From contig BLYE01000007.1 in NCBI GenBank assembly GCA_016586335.1, positions 248,001-312,000 of the forward strand: a stretch of DNA of 64,000 nucleotides, read 5' to 3'. The position numbers and the translations under genes are program-made. Within the stretch, counting starts at the first letter, position 1. Every line of letters begins with the position of its first letter. Origin of the DNA: Nitzschia putrida. Lineage: Eukaryota > Bacillariophyta > Bacillariophyceae > Bacillariales > Bacillariaceae. The notes under the pieces were generated by a model. That model was not told where the DNA came from. It did no database searches and saw only the letters and a program-made list of their open reading frames with translations. This document shows, in pieces, positions 10,501 through 18,688 of the stretch.

Positions 10501-13500
10501 GGTGGATATGGCACAACTGGACCTGTCATCGGAGTGGCCAGATACAAAAATTGTGGAGCCTTGGTTGAGTGAAGAAAATTCGGGAATTGAGAGGCCTGAC
10601 ATTGAGGAAAAAGGATCGGAACGCTTCGAGAATGACTTCGTTTCGCAACAACCATGGAATGTACGACAGCAGGTTGACAAGATGAGAACAGATCATTTTG
10701 CGTCTGAGCCCATAGACACAGAACAAGTGCATGTTACTGAGGCTTCCGATGCTGACCTTGTCAATGATGGAAAGTTCCAGTCAGGACAAGTATCAGAGAT
10801 CGCGCAATCCAAAGTTACGGGATCAAATACCGAAACGTCTGATTCAGATGAAAACGAAATCGAGCAATTTGGAAAGACTTCAGGATTTGTCGAAGCCGGT
10901 TTATTGGAGGTAGTGGCTACCGAAACGGTAACTGGTTTACAGGAGCAACCAGCTGATTTTCAATGGCATGAGGATGAACATACTGATAACTTGCAAAACA
11001 CAAAAACTGGAACAATGACAGATGCATGTGTTGGTTCGATAAGGGAAGGGGCCGGACATATCCGTGAACTTTCTGAGGAGGAGTTAGATGAATTGTACGC
11101 CATGTACGATAAACAGGACAACGGCGAGGAGATAGACGATGGCCGTTTGTACGAGCTAGAGCTCTTTGACCGGTACAAGCAGGGCGAGGAACTGAATGAA
11201 GTAGAACGGGAAGATCTCGAGTTCTTTCAACGCCGATACGATTTGTGTGCCCGTCTTCAGGTTGAATACGGGGAAATCGTGGCGGCGCGAGATTCTGGTG
11301 AAATTGTGGATGAGGACCGCTTGTTTTTCCTTGACATAGTGGACCGTAAGTTGCACGGCGAAGCTCTTTCAGACTTGGATCTTCAAGATTTGGAAGACTT
11401 TCTTGCATCGGAGGAAGCCAAACAACAAGAAGAACCGGACCTTCAGAAAATCGATTCGACGATGTCGCTGACAAAAGAGCAGATAGATACTCCAACAAAA
11501 GGGATGGTTCTTGCATCGGAGGAAGCCAAGCAACAAGAAGAGCCGGATCATCAGATCGATTCGACGATGTCGCTGACAAAAGAGCAGGTAGATACTCCAA
11601 CAAAAGGGATGGTCGACGTTGCAACTTTTGAAGGCACGGCCGGCCAGGACCTCGAGAAGCCAGATGAAAACAATGGTGATTCTGTTACAGAAAAAGAAGA
11701 AGAAGGTGATTTTGAACAGAGGCAAATCGAACTCGCCATCCAGGCAGCCCGCGAAGAGGAGACAAAGCGCAAACAAGAAGCTGGTGCTTCGGAGGGACAA
11801 AAATCATCTTTGAGTTGGGGTGCCAAGCTGTTTGGATTTGGGGCCAAGGATTTACCGAAACCAACACAGCAGGACGATGGCTTCATTGCAGGTAATGACA
11901 GGGATGCTACTGAGTCTAAGACGATTACCGAGAAACCTGAATTGAGAGGATTAGAGAATGATCGTATCCAAGAGAGCACACAAGATGTAGAATTTGGGCA
12001 TGCGAGTGGAGGACTCGGTGTCCCGGAAGAACCAGTCCTTACATTTGGAGAAAACAATCATGATGAAAACGGAAGAGTAGAACTGAAACAGAATGACGCT
12101 GTCGAGCTCGACATCGAATCCACCAATGTAGAGGAACGGAATGAGGCCAGCCTTCATGAAGAAGAAAAAAGTGCCGAGTCTGATGGAGCAACCCATGGGG
12201 TACTGACGTTCGATGCACCAAGGGCCACAAGTAATGGGTTGAACGAGGTACAGGCGGAGGAGATTGACGCCTCAGACACGATGGATTCAAATCTGTCAAC
12301 ATCTGAGGTCCGAAATGTGGAAAGTAGTGGTGCTCAACTTGAGGCACCCCTGGAAAATGAAAGCGACAGACAGGAGGGTTCGATAGAAGATTTGGATCGA
12401 ACTAGGGCTGGAGATTTTGAACCAGAGCCAATCGATTCGAAGGGGCAGGTCAATGGACTAGACATTTCTTTGGAGGAGCCTGGCCAGACAGCATCTATTC
12501 GTGAACTTTCTGAGGAGGAGTTAGATGAATTGTACGCAATGTACGATAAACAGGACAACGGCGAGGAGATAGACGATGGCCGTTTGTACGAGCTAGAGCT
12601 CTTTGACCGGTACAAGCAGGGCGAGGAACTGAATGAAGTAGAACGGGAAGATCTCGAGTTCTTTCAACGCCGATACGATTTGTGTGCCCGTCTTCAGGTT
12701 GAATACGGGGAAATCGTGGCGGCGCGAGATTCTGGTGAAATTGTGGACGAAGACCGCTTGTTTTTCCTTGACATAGTGGACCGTAAGTTGCACGGCGAAG
12801 CTCTTTCAGACTTGGATCTTCAAGATTTGGAAGACTTTCTTGCATCAGAGGAAGGCAAGGATGTAACGGTCCATGATAATGATACCCAAGGAGTGACAGA
12901 AACTTTACACGTTCCGCTTCCAAAGGCTGTCACTGATAGAGAGTTTGGTGAGATTCTTGACGACTTTGACAAGGATGGCGAGATTCCCATCCTTTCAGAA
13001 TTAGCCAGTGTCACGCAAGACAGAGATGAGAAGCAAACTGTAATGGGATCGGAAGATTTGTATGAGACAAGTCTTGTTGAGAGATTTCGGCGTGGGGAAA
13101 GTTTGAATGCGGATGAACTTTTCGAATTGAAATCTTTCTCACGGCAGAGGCAAGGGTTGTCCCTAAGCTCGGATGAAAAGTCGCAACTGCTTCGACTCAG
13201 GACGATGAGGATCATTGATAATTTATCTGAAGGAGATTTCCGAAGTACTCTTGACCAGTTGCGAAGCGACAAAGAGAGTGGGCAACAGGTTGACGAAGAC
13301 CTGCTATATGAGCTAGGTTTGTTTGAATCGCAACTGAATGGCTCTGTGCTATCTGATGCGGAATTATCGGAGCTTGAAATATTCTCGCGGCGTCGAGAGA
13401 GTGGCAATGTTTCAGAAGAAGATGTTCAAACACTGGAGACACTCAAACAGCGCAGACTGGATTGGAAGCTTGACGAAGAAGAACTGCATTGTATTAGGGA

Positions 13501-16500
13501 GGCCAAGGCCGACGGTCAAAGTGTTGATGAAGACCGGCTTCATGAACTTGAACTCAGAGAACGCCAACATCAAGGTCTGGAGATGTCGGATAGAGAAGTT
13601 TATGAACTTTCTCTGTTTGATCGCCTCCAAGGCGGTGAGGAACTTAATGCAAACGAGATTGAAGATATTGAAATGTTCCGTATTGAGAGACTACATACGA
13701 AGTTGCAGGCAGAACTGCAACAAATTCGGGATGAGGGGATTCACGTTGAACCTCGTGAACTCTACGAACTGGAGCTTTTCGATCGACGAAAACATCAAGA
13801 ACCATTGTCTGCTGAAGAAAATCGCCTACTAGTTCTACTTGAGAAGCAAAAACTGGGCGACTTCTTGAGCGATTTAGAACACAATGAGGTCGAAGTACTT
13901 CTCCGCCTTCTAGGACCCAAGCAAAAAACGGAGGTGTACATGATGGATGAGATCGACCGTGAATATCGTAAAGAGCTCATCAGAACGAAGAGTGGGGAAG
14001 GTTTGTTGGATGCAGATGAGCAGTTTGAGCTAGACCTACTCAACCGCGCTATGGATGGTGATCTCTTTGACGTGGCTGAACTCGATGAATTGGAGATTCT
14101 TCGAGAGAGCCGTGACGTCCGTCGTGAAGATAAAAGTCAACTCAAACAGCTTCGTATTATGAAAGAGCAAGAAGAAGAGTACGACGTGTCTGTTTTCCAC
14201 GAGTTGGAATTGCGAGAGAAAAAGAGAAACCGCCTGCCGTTGGACGACGACGAAACATTCGAACTTGACATGTACGACAAGGTCCGGGCTGGGGGGACGT
14301 TGGAGCAAGATGAACGTGATGAGCTTGACTTGATCCGACGGCAACGTGAAATTCGTGAATTGGATGAAAAAGACCTGGCAGATTTGTTGTCTCGGAAATC
14401 TCGGGGAGAAGATATTGACGAGGATCTTCTATACGAGTTGCAACTTTTTGACAAGTTCAGAAAAGGAGGCGCTCTCACTACGGAGGAGAACTTCGAACTC
14501 GACATGTTTGAGAAAAGGAGAGAGGGGCATCCTCTCACTGATGACGAAAGCCAAGAGTTGGCTGAACTAAAGAAGTATCGTGATGAGACGGTGGCACAGG
14601 CAAAACAAATCCAGCAATTGAAGCGTCGCAGAGAGAGTGGTGACCTTATTGACGGTGACCTGCTCCACGAATTGGAGCTTTTCTTCAAGCAGCGCATGGG
14701 TGAAAATTTGGATTCCGATGAACAGGAGGAAATCGGGTTGCTGGAGAAGCGTCGTTCTGGGATTGAGCTCAGTGAGCTGGAGCTTGACAAACTTGCTCTT
14801 TTGAAGCAGTCGCGATTCAGAAAACCGGTGCTCAATGAACTCGAGGAGGTTGTGGTCGATACAGATCCAGATGCTGTTTACATTCGACTACAGAGACGCC
14901 GTATTCAGAAAGGAGAGCGACTCCACAAGAATGAACTAACGGAACTGGCTTTGATGGAACGTCTGAAAGGCGGCGACGAGCTATCGTCAGACGAATTAGC
15001 GGAGCTAGACATTCTGAAGCAGGAGCGGATGAAAGCCAACCGAGGTCAAGATGATCTAGGGTGGAATTCCGGTGATGACGATGACTCTTCGGGCAACGAT
15101 CGGATTGCTCAACGACTTGAGAGACGGAAGTTACGAGAACAGAAGAAGCAAAGAAAAGAAGAAAGGCGCCAACGCAGGGAAAATCAGAGAATTAGGAGAG
15201 AGGAACGATTACAAGCTGCCAAAAAGAAAGAGCCTGAGAAGCGCATGCGAAAAAAGAAGCGACCACCTCCAGAGAAGGTTCAAAAGGCTCCCATCACTTC
15301 GAAAGAGTCGGTTTCCAGCTTGGAAAATGTCGAAACCCAAGAAGCACCCGGTCCTCCAACTCCTCCTGTTCAGGTCCCCAAGCTTCCACCCCCCAAGCCA
15401 GAGGCAGGTAAGGGACGTATGTTCGGTGGTTTCTTTGGTCGGAAATCGAAAAAGGAGCTCGAGTTGGAAGAAGCCAGACGTCGCCAAGAGGAGCTCATCA
15501 AAGAACAATTGTTGGCGATGCAACTGGAGGAAGAAGTTGCTGCTATGGAGAAGGAGAAAGAGATGCAAGAAATTCTTGTACAAGAAGCTATTGAGAGCAA
15601 GAGTAGAGCTGATGTTTCAGTGTCTTCCTGGGAGACTGATACCTCCTTTGAAGAAGACGAGGTTGATATAACGAGTATCCCAATGTCAACTGACGTATCA
15701 GAGTCAAGCTCGGAATACTTCTCTGATTCAGATTCAAGCGAAGACACAGTCAGAACAGAGCATTTCTCAGCAAAAAGATCTTTCGGTGGTCAAAGCGCTT
15801 CGAAGGCAGCCTCAACGAGTCTTAGTATTGACCATAATGTGCCCAATATCCGCAGTGTAGCTGGTTCTGTCGGAAGTGCCAAACTCACAGATAGAAAGGC
15901 TTCCATTGCTGCTGTCAGTGCACCTTCTACGGATCACAAGACGCCTGGTTCTATGGAAAGCAAGGGACCACTGTTCCCGCCTGGTCAAATTGTGGTACCG
16001 GAAAACAAGCCAGCTGTTCCTGACATAGAGGTTTTGTCCCACGATTCTTTGTCTTTCGCGGACCAACCGGAAAACGAAACAGGGGAGGTCGCAGTGACCG
16101 ACAAAGTTTCAGTCGACACGGAAGCTCGTGAGGAAAGGCGACGGCGAAGCTCGGAGGCAAGGAAAAAGAACAAGTCCTTGTCACTTTCTGCACATTTGAG
16201 GCGTCAAAAGAGACAGCAAAAGCGAAAAGAAAAGAAGAAGTCAATTGGCAAGTACGGAGATGAAATCAGTTTGGGGACAGTGGGACTTCAAGGCGACAAA
16301 AGTCGCCCCGAATTGCCGAGATCTCCAAAACCGACCAACGACAATGTTTTTGGACAAGGGCCAGATGGCGCCCAGTCAATGAAACCGTGGCAAACTTCTG
16401 GAGCAAAAGTGAAAATGCAGTTCTTCGGAGGGCTTGGCTCCCCTTCTCCCAACTCGGACCAGGAAAAACCAAAAGCGTCGGATTTCTTTGAAGATAACCA

Positions 16501-18376
16501 ACACATTTTCGAAAGGTCAATCTTCAATTTTGGAACTGCATTTCCACAGAAGTCTGAGGATGGACTTCCGTCTGATGGCGAAGCATTGCCTGTTGTCGAG
16601 GAGGACGACTCTGGGGGAAGCGAATCAGGGGAGAAATCCTTTGATGCGTCACATAGCGAATTCGAAGATTCGAACCAACTCATGGAGTCCTTGGCTAGTG
16701 TTGGCTTTGAACCGGACCAACCATTTGCACTATTTGGTCTGCATGGCATCGAAAGCAAGTTGGAGGGCAAGTTGCGTGATAAGGAAGAGGAATTCAACAC
16801 AACTTGGGATACGATTGAGCCAGACAAGGCGGTAGCCGCTCAAATGAATCAACGAAGAATGATGCGTCTTCGAGACCGAGTAACTACGGATGAAACCAAG
16901 AAGCGCAGGAAGGCAACAATTGAGACTCCCAGGTTGTTCTTGTTTGAAGGCGAAAAGGTCAAAAAGAAGAAAAAGAAGAGAAAGGAACGAAAGAAGCAGA
17001 AAAAGTTGGACAACACGCTATCGAAGGAGTTTCGCAAGGCCATGCGTGAAGTGTTTGACTCCGAGTCAGAGGAGGAATATGACAAGAAATTTGGGGAGCA
17101 GGACACCGAACGGCCTAAATCCCATCGGTCAATGAATCGGCGGCCCAGTGGTAACTCCTTGTACGATTCGGATGGTCACTCTTCCCATTCCAACCTCTCG
17201 GAAGGAGATCTGGAAGAGGACCCATTTGAGGATGATTTCTTGAAACGACTCCGAGAAAGATCGATGCAACAGGAAGCGAAGGACGCCTTGGAAGAAAAGA
17301 AGAGTGATGATGAGGAGAGCGTAAAATCTGGGGAAGAGAGCCAAGGCTCCGACGCCAGTCCAGCCATGCAACCTGAGCTGAAGCGTCAAGATTCTCACCA
17401 CACCTTACAAGCAAAGTTAGAAGCGAAGCAGCTCAGAAGGGCACGGAAGAACAAGAGCGGCGGGATCATCGGCGAAAATGTTGACCCCGCAGATGTGTAT
17501 TCGAAGGAACTCAAGAAGAAAAAGGAAAGGACTACTTTTACGATTTCCCAGCTCAAGAAGGAAATGGATGACTTGCGAACAGGTGCTCAGAAGCAAACAT
17601 TTGATGGGGGCTTTGGAAGTCTCAATGCAAGCTCAGGTTCTTTTGGAAATAGTTCGTTCGGCAATGACAACCAAAAGTTGGCATCTACCCGCAAATCGAT
17701 GCGCATGGCGGCAAACAAAAGTCCTAAACCAATGGGACCTGGGGTCAACAGTCTGCAGGCTCTGAATAGGAACGCAAGACCTGGCATTGGAAACCGCCAG
17801 ATGTCCTTTGCTACACAAGGGACCAACAACAGCGACCTTGGATTGCTTGGGGGCGGTAGAAAGAAGTTCGACAATCCTCGGTCCGGTACTGGATTCGGTG
17901 ACATCGGTGGAAACTTGGCTACCACGATCGAAGAGGAGGATGACGAAGAAGCTTTCCTCACAGGAAGCAACGGTAGATTTGACGGTAATGACAACTCTGA
18001 ACGACCAAGTTCACAACAGTCTGGCAAGTTCAACTCTCGCTTCTCTGGTGTTGGAGGGTTTGGTGCCAGGCTCTCGACATTCGGTGTCGGCCTGCCATCC
18101 CCAGGTGGATTCCTCGGAGGGGGAGGCCACTCACCTGCCAGGCCAAAGAAGGGTCTTAGTGGAGGAGGAGTTGGGTTCCAGGAACCCCTACCTGTACCAG
18201 AGATGCAAGATGACGATTCTAAACGGAAACGAACGTTTGGTGTGGGCAAGTTTGCTGGCAACTTGAAAAAGTCGTTCAAGGGATTCTCATTGAAACGTAA
18301 GAATGCCTCGTCGCAAGACTTTGGAGGTATGTTGGACGATGATGATGACGAAATGGAAGGGGGACTCCTTGGGTAA
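4595..18376 (+). CDS. Giant 4593-residue acidic repeat and coiled-coil protein
   Basis: A single 13.8-kb exon. Residues 1-120 are Gly/Asn/Ser/Pro-rich. From about residue 150 to 545 a repeat recurs every 58 residues exactly (phase marks at residues 207, 265, 323, 381, 439, 497). Its core is GE-x-[IV]-D-E-[DE]-R-L-Y-x-L then G-[ED]-x-L-[ST]-[DE]-[DE]-E. Five more modules with the same 58-residue spacing lie near residues 745-846, 1182-1299, 1758-1874, 2156-2276 and 2635-2755. Two Glu/Arg/Leu arrays (about 879-1156 and 1322-1649), probably long helices, sit between the first three. A second array at about 2813-3482 uses a 20-residue sub-unit. The rest is Lys/Arg-rich, Pro-rich, Ser/Asp-rich and finally Gly-rich with a basic segment. 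No signal peptide, membrane segment or enzyme motif is seen, so a cytosolic or cytoskeletal scaffold is an inference. I recognise no named family. Confidence 0.9.
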   Translation: MPAESGNDHAVGNGRPNPSGPQQERNVGWGRWGWGNKTNATVTPSNDATAAPPSSGHSKPADSTQKPGRLGGIGGLFGNNGGGSDTPTQPRSVADTSQESNSRNRNTPTAPSKTSTSSETIPPMDKEAEFLLEMQEKRKFSDSTEGDIGEFDNERLTALQGDVYAAILLERQLNGEALSAEELEDLDYFFERQEDEFNLILQQKDDGEEVDEDRLYHLDLRMKQRDGDELTEDEILDLQLLDEGRQQQLEDLEELQELIQAKEAGERIDDSRLYELNLLDRKRRKCALTKRELRDLDILERKRVDLSLDLEEYQDLVDDKEHGGVVDEERFYVLGLVHKKQNNESLSDDELDDLAEYEFARKAAYLEQAEISELLECKEAGKVYDEERLTVLQLLQQERQNKPISDDDMRILENHRLVEKQKEDDVRLLDELLDKKLAGEPFDEELLRNLDLLDKHQDGVDLHKEDLRALEKFQAKRRRDRNDLLELNDLLRKKDRGEAISEDRLYELDLRRRRNEGEDLTDDEWLDLKYFDEANAAETADLTDDAGTQDSNYPASEEGDDFDLKSQEARDADMLKLELHKEGLPSIVKFRDMDHYSSSHFSVVSIGEDSYIQDLQSQKDRREDERHEEALEEAHELYQIALREKKLKGDEKLFMMIFDQILKEKRESSEAADREKDEFIQREIRLAELRQKQQDVESEMPPEGIDDEYAKNTQTAEVVGGLPTQLSFRSLDSLEGPQDEHLELDELNDLYDRQDRGEEIDIERLYELELFDRYRQGEELNEAELNDLNWFKRLRVVRIRCLREYSHLVIEEGKGHEINKERFYFLTLVEKKANKLVLSSTESDDLDHFFQEEVAQIQSRKAMSNVTEEGQMVPQAASLEAENLEKQRFETDQESKEKEHMEAEHLETKRIEVERLETERLEKERLDATRLEAERLEKERLEAERVEAERLETERLEMEMERLEKERLEAERVEAERLEAERLEMERLEKERLDAERVEAERLEAERLEMERLEKERLEAERVEAERLEAERLEMERLEKERLDAERVEAERLETERLEMERLEKERLEAERVEAERLEAARLETERLEADRIESERVEAERLETERLEKERLDVERVESERLEAERLEAEDLLEAERVDAERIEEAQLEEERVQANPIISDIAAQEPVVVPGDTNRTRQIRELSGEELDELYAIYDKQDNGEEFDEGRLYELELFDRYKQGEVLNEIELEDLDFFQRRFDLYDRLLMEYEELMTMRDAGENVDEDRLFFLELITRQQLGEELSELDLQDIEDFIAAEDALQQDAEPQGSGTDELDVNHSEPKEADSLEAEQLERERLEAESLEAERQAAELLELERLENERVEAERLDAERLEIENLEAERLEAERQAAELLELERLENERVEAERLEVEKLETERLEAERQAAELLELERLENERVEAERLDAERLEVEMLEAERLEAERQVAELLELERLENERVEAERLEAERLEVEKLEAERLEAERQAAELLELERLENERVEAERLEAERLEVERLEAERLEAERQAAELLELERLENEAERLEVEKLETGRLEAERQSAELLELVRLENERVEAERLEAERLEVEKLETERLEAERQSAELLALERLENERVEAERLEAEQLETERLKAAENIQVEKFPIEEPASKEQVGDEDMERLEPESFGLEAEMEKLEGSAQLDEDRCESHLLKNTGIVSDYTDGDASCLNEAETEHLQLEPLEDKFLVDESEIPLREGNEARPIRELSEEEQDELYALYDKQDRDEEVDDDRLYELELFDRYKQGEALNQVERDDLEFFQRRYDLCTSLLVEYREMMVVRDSGGSIDEDRFACLELVDRRRRCEALSDMDLKDLENFLLLEEGKALQDANSHQETDVKDIEPRVESSIDGNLTDTNCDSVSRLESKTHDNESRLVPDETFQMEQQQEESADTKVLDQASHDVDSGKSGTEFDAPEMVDMAQLDLSSEWPDTKIVEPWLSEENSGIERPDIEEKGSERFENDFVSQQPWNVRQQVDKMRTDHFASEPIDTEQVHVTEASDADLVNDGKFQSGQVSEIAQSKVTGSNTETSDSDENEIEQFGKTSGFVEAGLLEVVATETVTGLQEQPADFQWHEDEHTDNLQNTKTGTMTDACVGSIREGAGHIRELSEEELDELYAMYDKQDNGEEIDDGRLYELELFDRYKQGEELNEVEREDLEFFQRRYDLCARLQVEYGEIVAARDSGEIVDEDRLFFLDIVDRKLHGEALSDLDLQDLEDFLASEEAKQQEEPDLQKIDSTMSLTKEQIDTPTKGMVLASEEAKQQEEPDHQIDSTMSLTKEQVDTPTKGMVDVATFEGTAGQDLEKPDENNGDSVTEKEEEGDFEQRQIELAIQAAREEETKRKQEAGASEGQKSSLSWGAKLFGFGAKDLPKPTQQDDGFIAGNDRDATESKTITEKPELRGLENDRIQESTQDVEFGHASGGLGVPEEPVLTFGENNHDENGRVELKQNDAVELDIESTNVEERNEASLHEEEKSAESDGATHGVLTFDAPRATSNGLNEVQAEEIDASDTMDSNLSTSEVRNVESSGAQLEAPLENESDRQEGSIEDLDRTRAGDFEPEPIDSKGQVNGLDISLEEPGQTASIRELSEEELDELYAMYDKQDNGEEIDDGRLYELELFDRYKQGEELNEVEREDLEFFQRRYDLCARLQVEYGEIVAARDSGEIVDEDRLFFLDIVDRKLHGEALSDLDLQDLEDFLASEEGKDVTVHDNDTQGVTETLHVPLPKAVTDREFGEILDDFDKDGEIPILSELASVTQDRDEKQTVMGSEDLYETSLVERFRRGESLNADELFELKSFSRQRQGLSLSSDEKSQLLRLRTMRIIDNLSEGDFRSTLDQLRSDKESGQQVDEDLLYELGLFESQLNGSVLSDAELSELEIFSRRRESGNVSEEDVQTLETLKQRRLDWKLDEEELHCIREAKADGQSVDEDRLHELELRERQHQGLEMSDREVYELSLFDRLQGGEELNANEIEDIEMFRIERLHTKLQAELQQIRDEGIHVEPRELYELELFDRRKHQEPLSAEENRLLVLLEKQKLGDFLSDLEHNEVEVLLRLLGPKQKTEVYMMDEIDREYRKELIRTKSGEGLLDADEQFELDLLNRAMDGDLFDVAELDELEILRESRDVRREDKSQLKQLRIMKEQEEEYDVSVFHELELREKKRNRLPLDDDETFELDMYDKVRAGGTLEQDERDELDLIRRQREIRELDEKDLADLLSRKSRGEDIDEDLLYELQLFDKFRKGGALTTEENFELDMFEKRREGHPLTDDESQELAELKKYRDETVAQAKQIQQLKRRRESGDLIDGDLLHELELFFKQRMGENLDSDEQEEIGLLEKRRSGIELSELELDKLALLKQSRFRKPVLNELEEVVVDTDPDAVYIRLQRRRIQKGERLHKNELTELALMERLKGGDELSSDELAELDILKQERMKANRGQDDLGWNSGDDDDSSGNDRIAQRLERRKLREQKKQRKEERRQRRENQRIRREERLQAAKKKEPEKRMRKKKRPPPEKVQKAPITSKESVSSLENVETQEAPGPPTPPVQVPKLPPPKPEAGKGRMFGGFFGRKSKKELELEEARRRQEELIKEQLLAMQLEEEVAAMEKEKEMQEILVQEAIESKSRADVSVSSWETDTSFEEDEVDITSIPMSTDVSESSSEYFSDSDSSEDTVRTEHFSAKRSFGGQSASKAASTSLSIDHNVPNIRSVAGSVGSAKLTDRKASIAAVSAPSTDHKTPGSMESKGPLFPPGQIVVPENKPAVPDIEVLSHDSLSFADQPENETGEVAVTDKVSVDTEAREERRRRSSEARKKNKSLSLSAHLRRQKRQQKRKEKKKSIGKYGDEISLGTVGLQGDKSRPELPRSPKPTNDNVFGQGPDGAQSMKPWQTSGAKVKMQFFGGLGSPSPNSDQEKPKASDFFEDNQHIFERSIFNFGTAFPQKSEDGLPSDGEALPVVEEDDSGGSESGEKSFDASHSEFEDSNQLMESLASVGFEPDQPFALFGLHGIESKLEGKLRDKEEEFNTTWDTIEPDKAVAAQMNQRRMMRLRDRVTTDETKKRRKATIETPRLFLFEGEKVKKKKKKRKERKKQKKLDNTLSKEFRKAMREVFDSESEEEYDKKFGEQDTERPKSHRSMNRRPSGNSLYDSDGHSSHSNLSEGDLEEDPFEDDFLKRLRERSMQQEAKDALEEKKSDDEESVKSGEESQGSDASPAMQPELKRQDSHHTLQAKLEAKQLRRARKNKSGGIIGENVDPADVYSKELKKKKERTTFTISQLKKEMDDLRTGAQKQTFDGGFGSLNASSGSFGNSSFGNDNQKLASTRKSMRMAANKSPKPMGPGVNSLQALNRNARPGIGNRQMSFATQGTNNSDLGLLGGGRKKFDNPRSGTGFGDIGGNLATTIEEEDDEEAFLTGSNGRFDGNDNSERPSSQQSGKFNSRFSGVGGFGARLSTFGVGLPSPGGFLGGGGHSPARPKKGLSGGGVGFQEPLPVPEMQDDDSKRKRTFGVGKFAGNLKKSFKGFSLKRKNASSQDFGGMLDDDDDEMEGGLLG
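5213..6214 (+). repeat. 58-residue (174-bp) repeat array, N-terminal block of the giant protein
   Basis: Within the giant gene the GE-x-x-D-E-x-R-L phase mark recurs at 5213, 5387, 5561, 5735, 5909 and 6083, exactly 174 bp apart. The nucleotide copies are strongly diverged while period and hydrophobic pattern are kept, which points to an old repeat held by structure. Each unit divides into roughly 20+20+18 residues. Confidence 0.85.
7230..8060 (+). repeat. Coding minisatellite, Glu/Arg/Leu pentads with 75-bp higher-order unit
   Basis: Encodes runs of five-residue words such as RLEAE, RLEKE and RVEAE. A 25-residue (75-bp) higher-order unit containing LEMERLEKER has register points at 7466, 7541, 7616, 7691 and 7766. 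Copies differ at few bases. The product should form a long charged helix (coiled coil or single alpha helix). A long open frame on the opposite strand is only a by-product of the GAG/CGG/TTG codon pattern. Confidence 0.9.
8560..9540 (+). repeat. Coding minisatellite, 120-bp unit
   Basis: Eight copies of a 40-residue unit containing AERQAAELLELERLENERVE. The GCCGAG mark lies at 8642, 8762, 8867, 8987, 9107, 9227, 9323 and 9443, so most spacings are 120 bp with shortened copies of 105 and 96 bp. Near-identical copies and unit-length gaps suggest recent unequal exchange or slippage. The frame is kept because every gap is a multiple of three. Confidence 0.9.
11063..11420 (+). repeat. First copy of a near-identical 358-bp internal duplication
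   Basis: By eye it matches 12500-12857 at an offset of 1437 bp, with about five mismatches (near 11100, 11310, 11313, 11410 and 11416). It encodes the fourth spaced 58-residue module (DNGEEIDDGRLYELELFDRY). The sequences on either side of the two copies do not match. Confidence 0.9.
11402..11613 (+). repeat. Direct tandem duplication of about 105-108 bp in the giant gene
   Basis: Two adjacent copies begin with CTTGCATCGGAGGAAGCCAA at 11402 and 11510 and end in TPTKGMV codons. The second copy is 3 bp shorter (QKID becomes QID), so the frame is kept. It lies directly after the fourth spaced 58-residue module. Confidence 0.85.
12500..12857 (+). repeat. Second copy of the 358-bp internal duplication
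   Basis: Partner of 11063-11420, encoding the fifth spaced 58-residue module with an almost identical nucleotide sequence, including third codon positions. Older modules at about 8138 and 9866 encode similar protein with clearly different codons. Confidence 0.9.
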
Positions 18377-18688
18377 TCATGAAAGATACCAAGGAGCCAT
18401 TATTGAATAGGAACCTAAACACATAGAATAGACTGTTTTCATTCATGCACCCCTAACGGTTGTTAGCAACTAAAGCAGTACGTACCTCGCCGAGTCATTC
18501 CCTACAAACCATGACTCTTCACAAGACTCAAGTTGCCCGTAGCGATAGTACTGAGTCTACGCCTTCTAAAATGGAAAGCAGAGGAATACAGCCAGACATT
18601 GGACCAGTGCCAGAATTGCGACTCGAACGTTCTATACCAACGCTGTAGTTGTATTTGTAGAAGCACTGAATATTGAAAGTCAATCACC
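18377..18688. other. Intergenic between the giant gene and the Serinc gene
   Basis: 312 bp holding the 3' UTR of the giant gene and the promoter and 5' UTR of the Serinc gene, both on the plus strand. No convincing reading frame or structured RNA is visible. Confidence 0.5.

Noticed and set aside
11090..11170. EF-hand-like loops in the giant protein (DKQDNGEEID)
   Set aside because: Spacing does not fit the 12-residue calcium loop: the Ile falls one position late and the closing Glu is not aligned, although D/N/G residues look similar.
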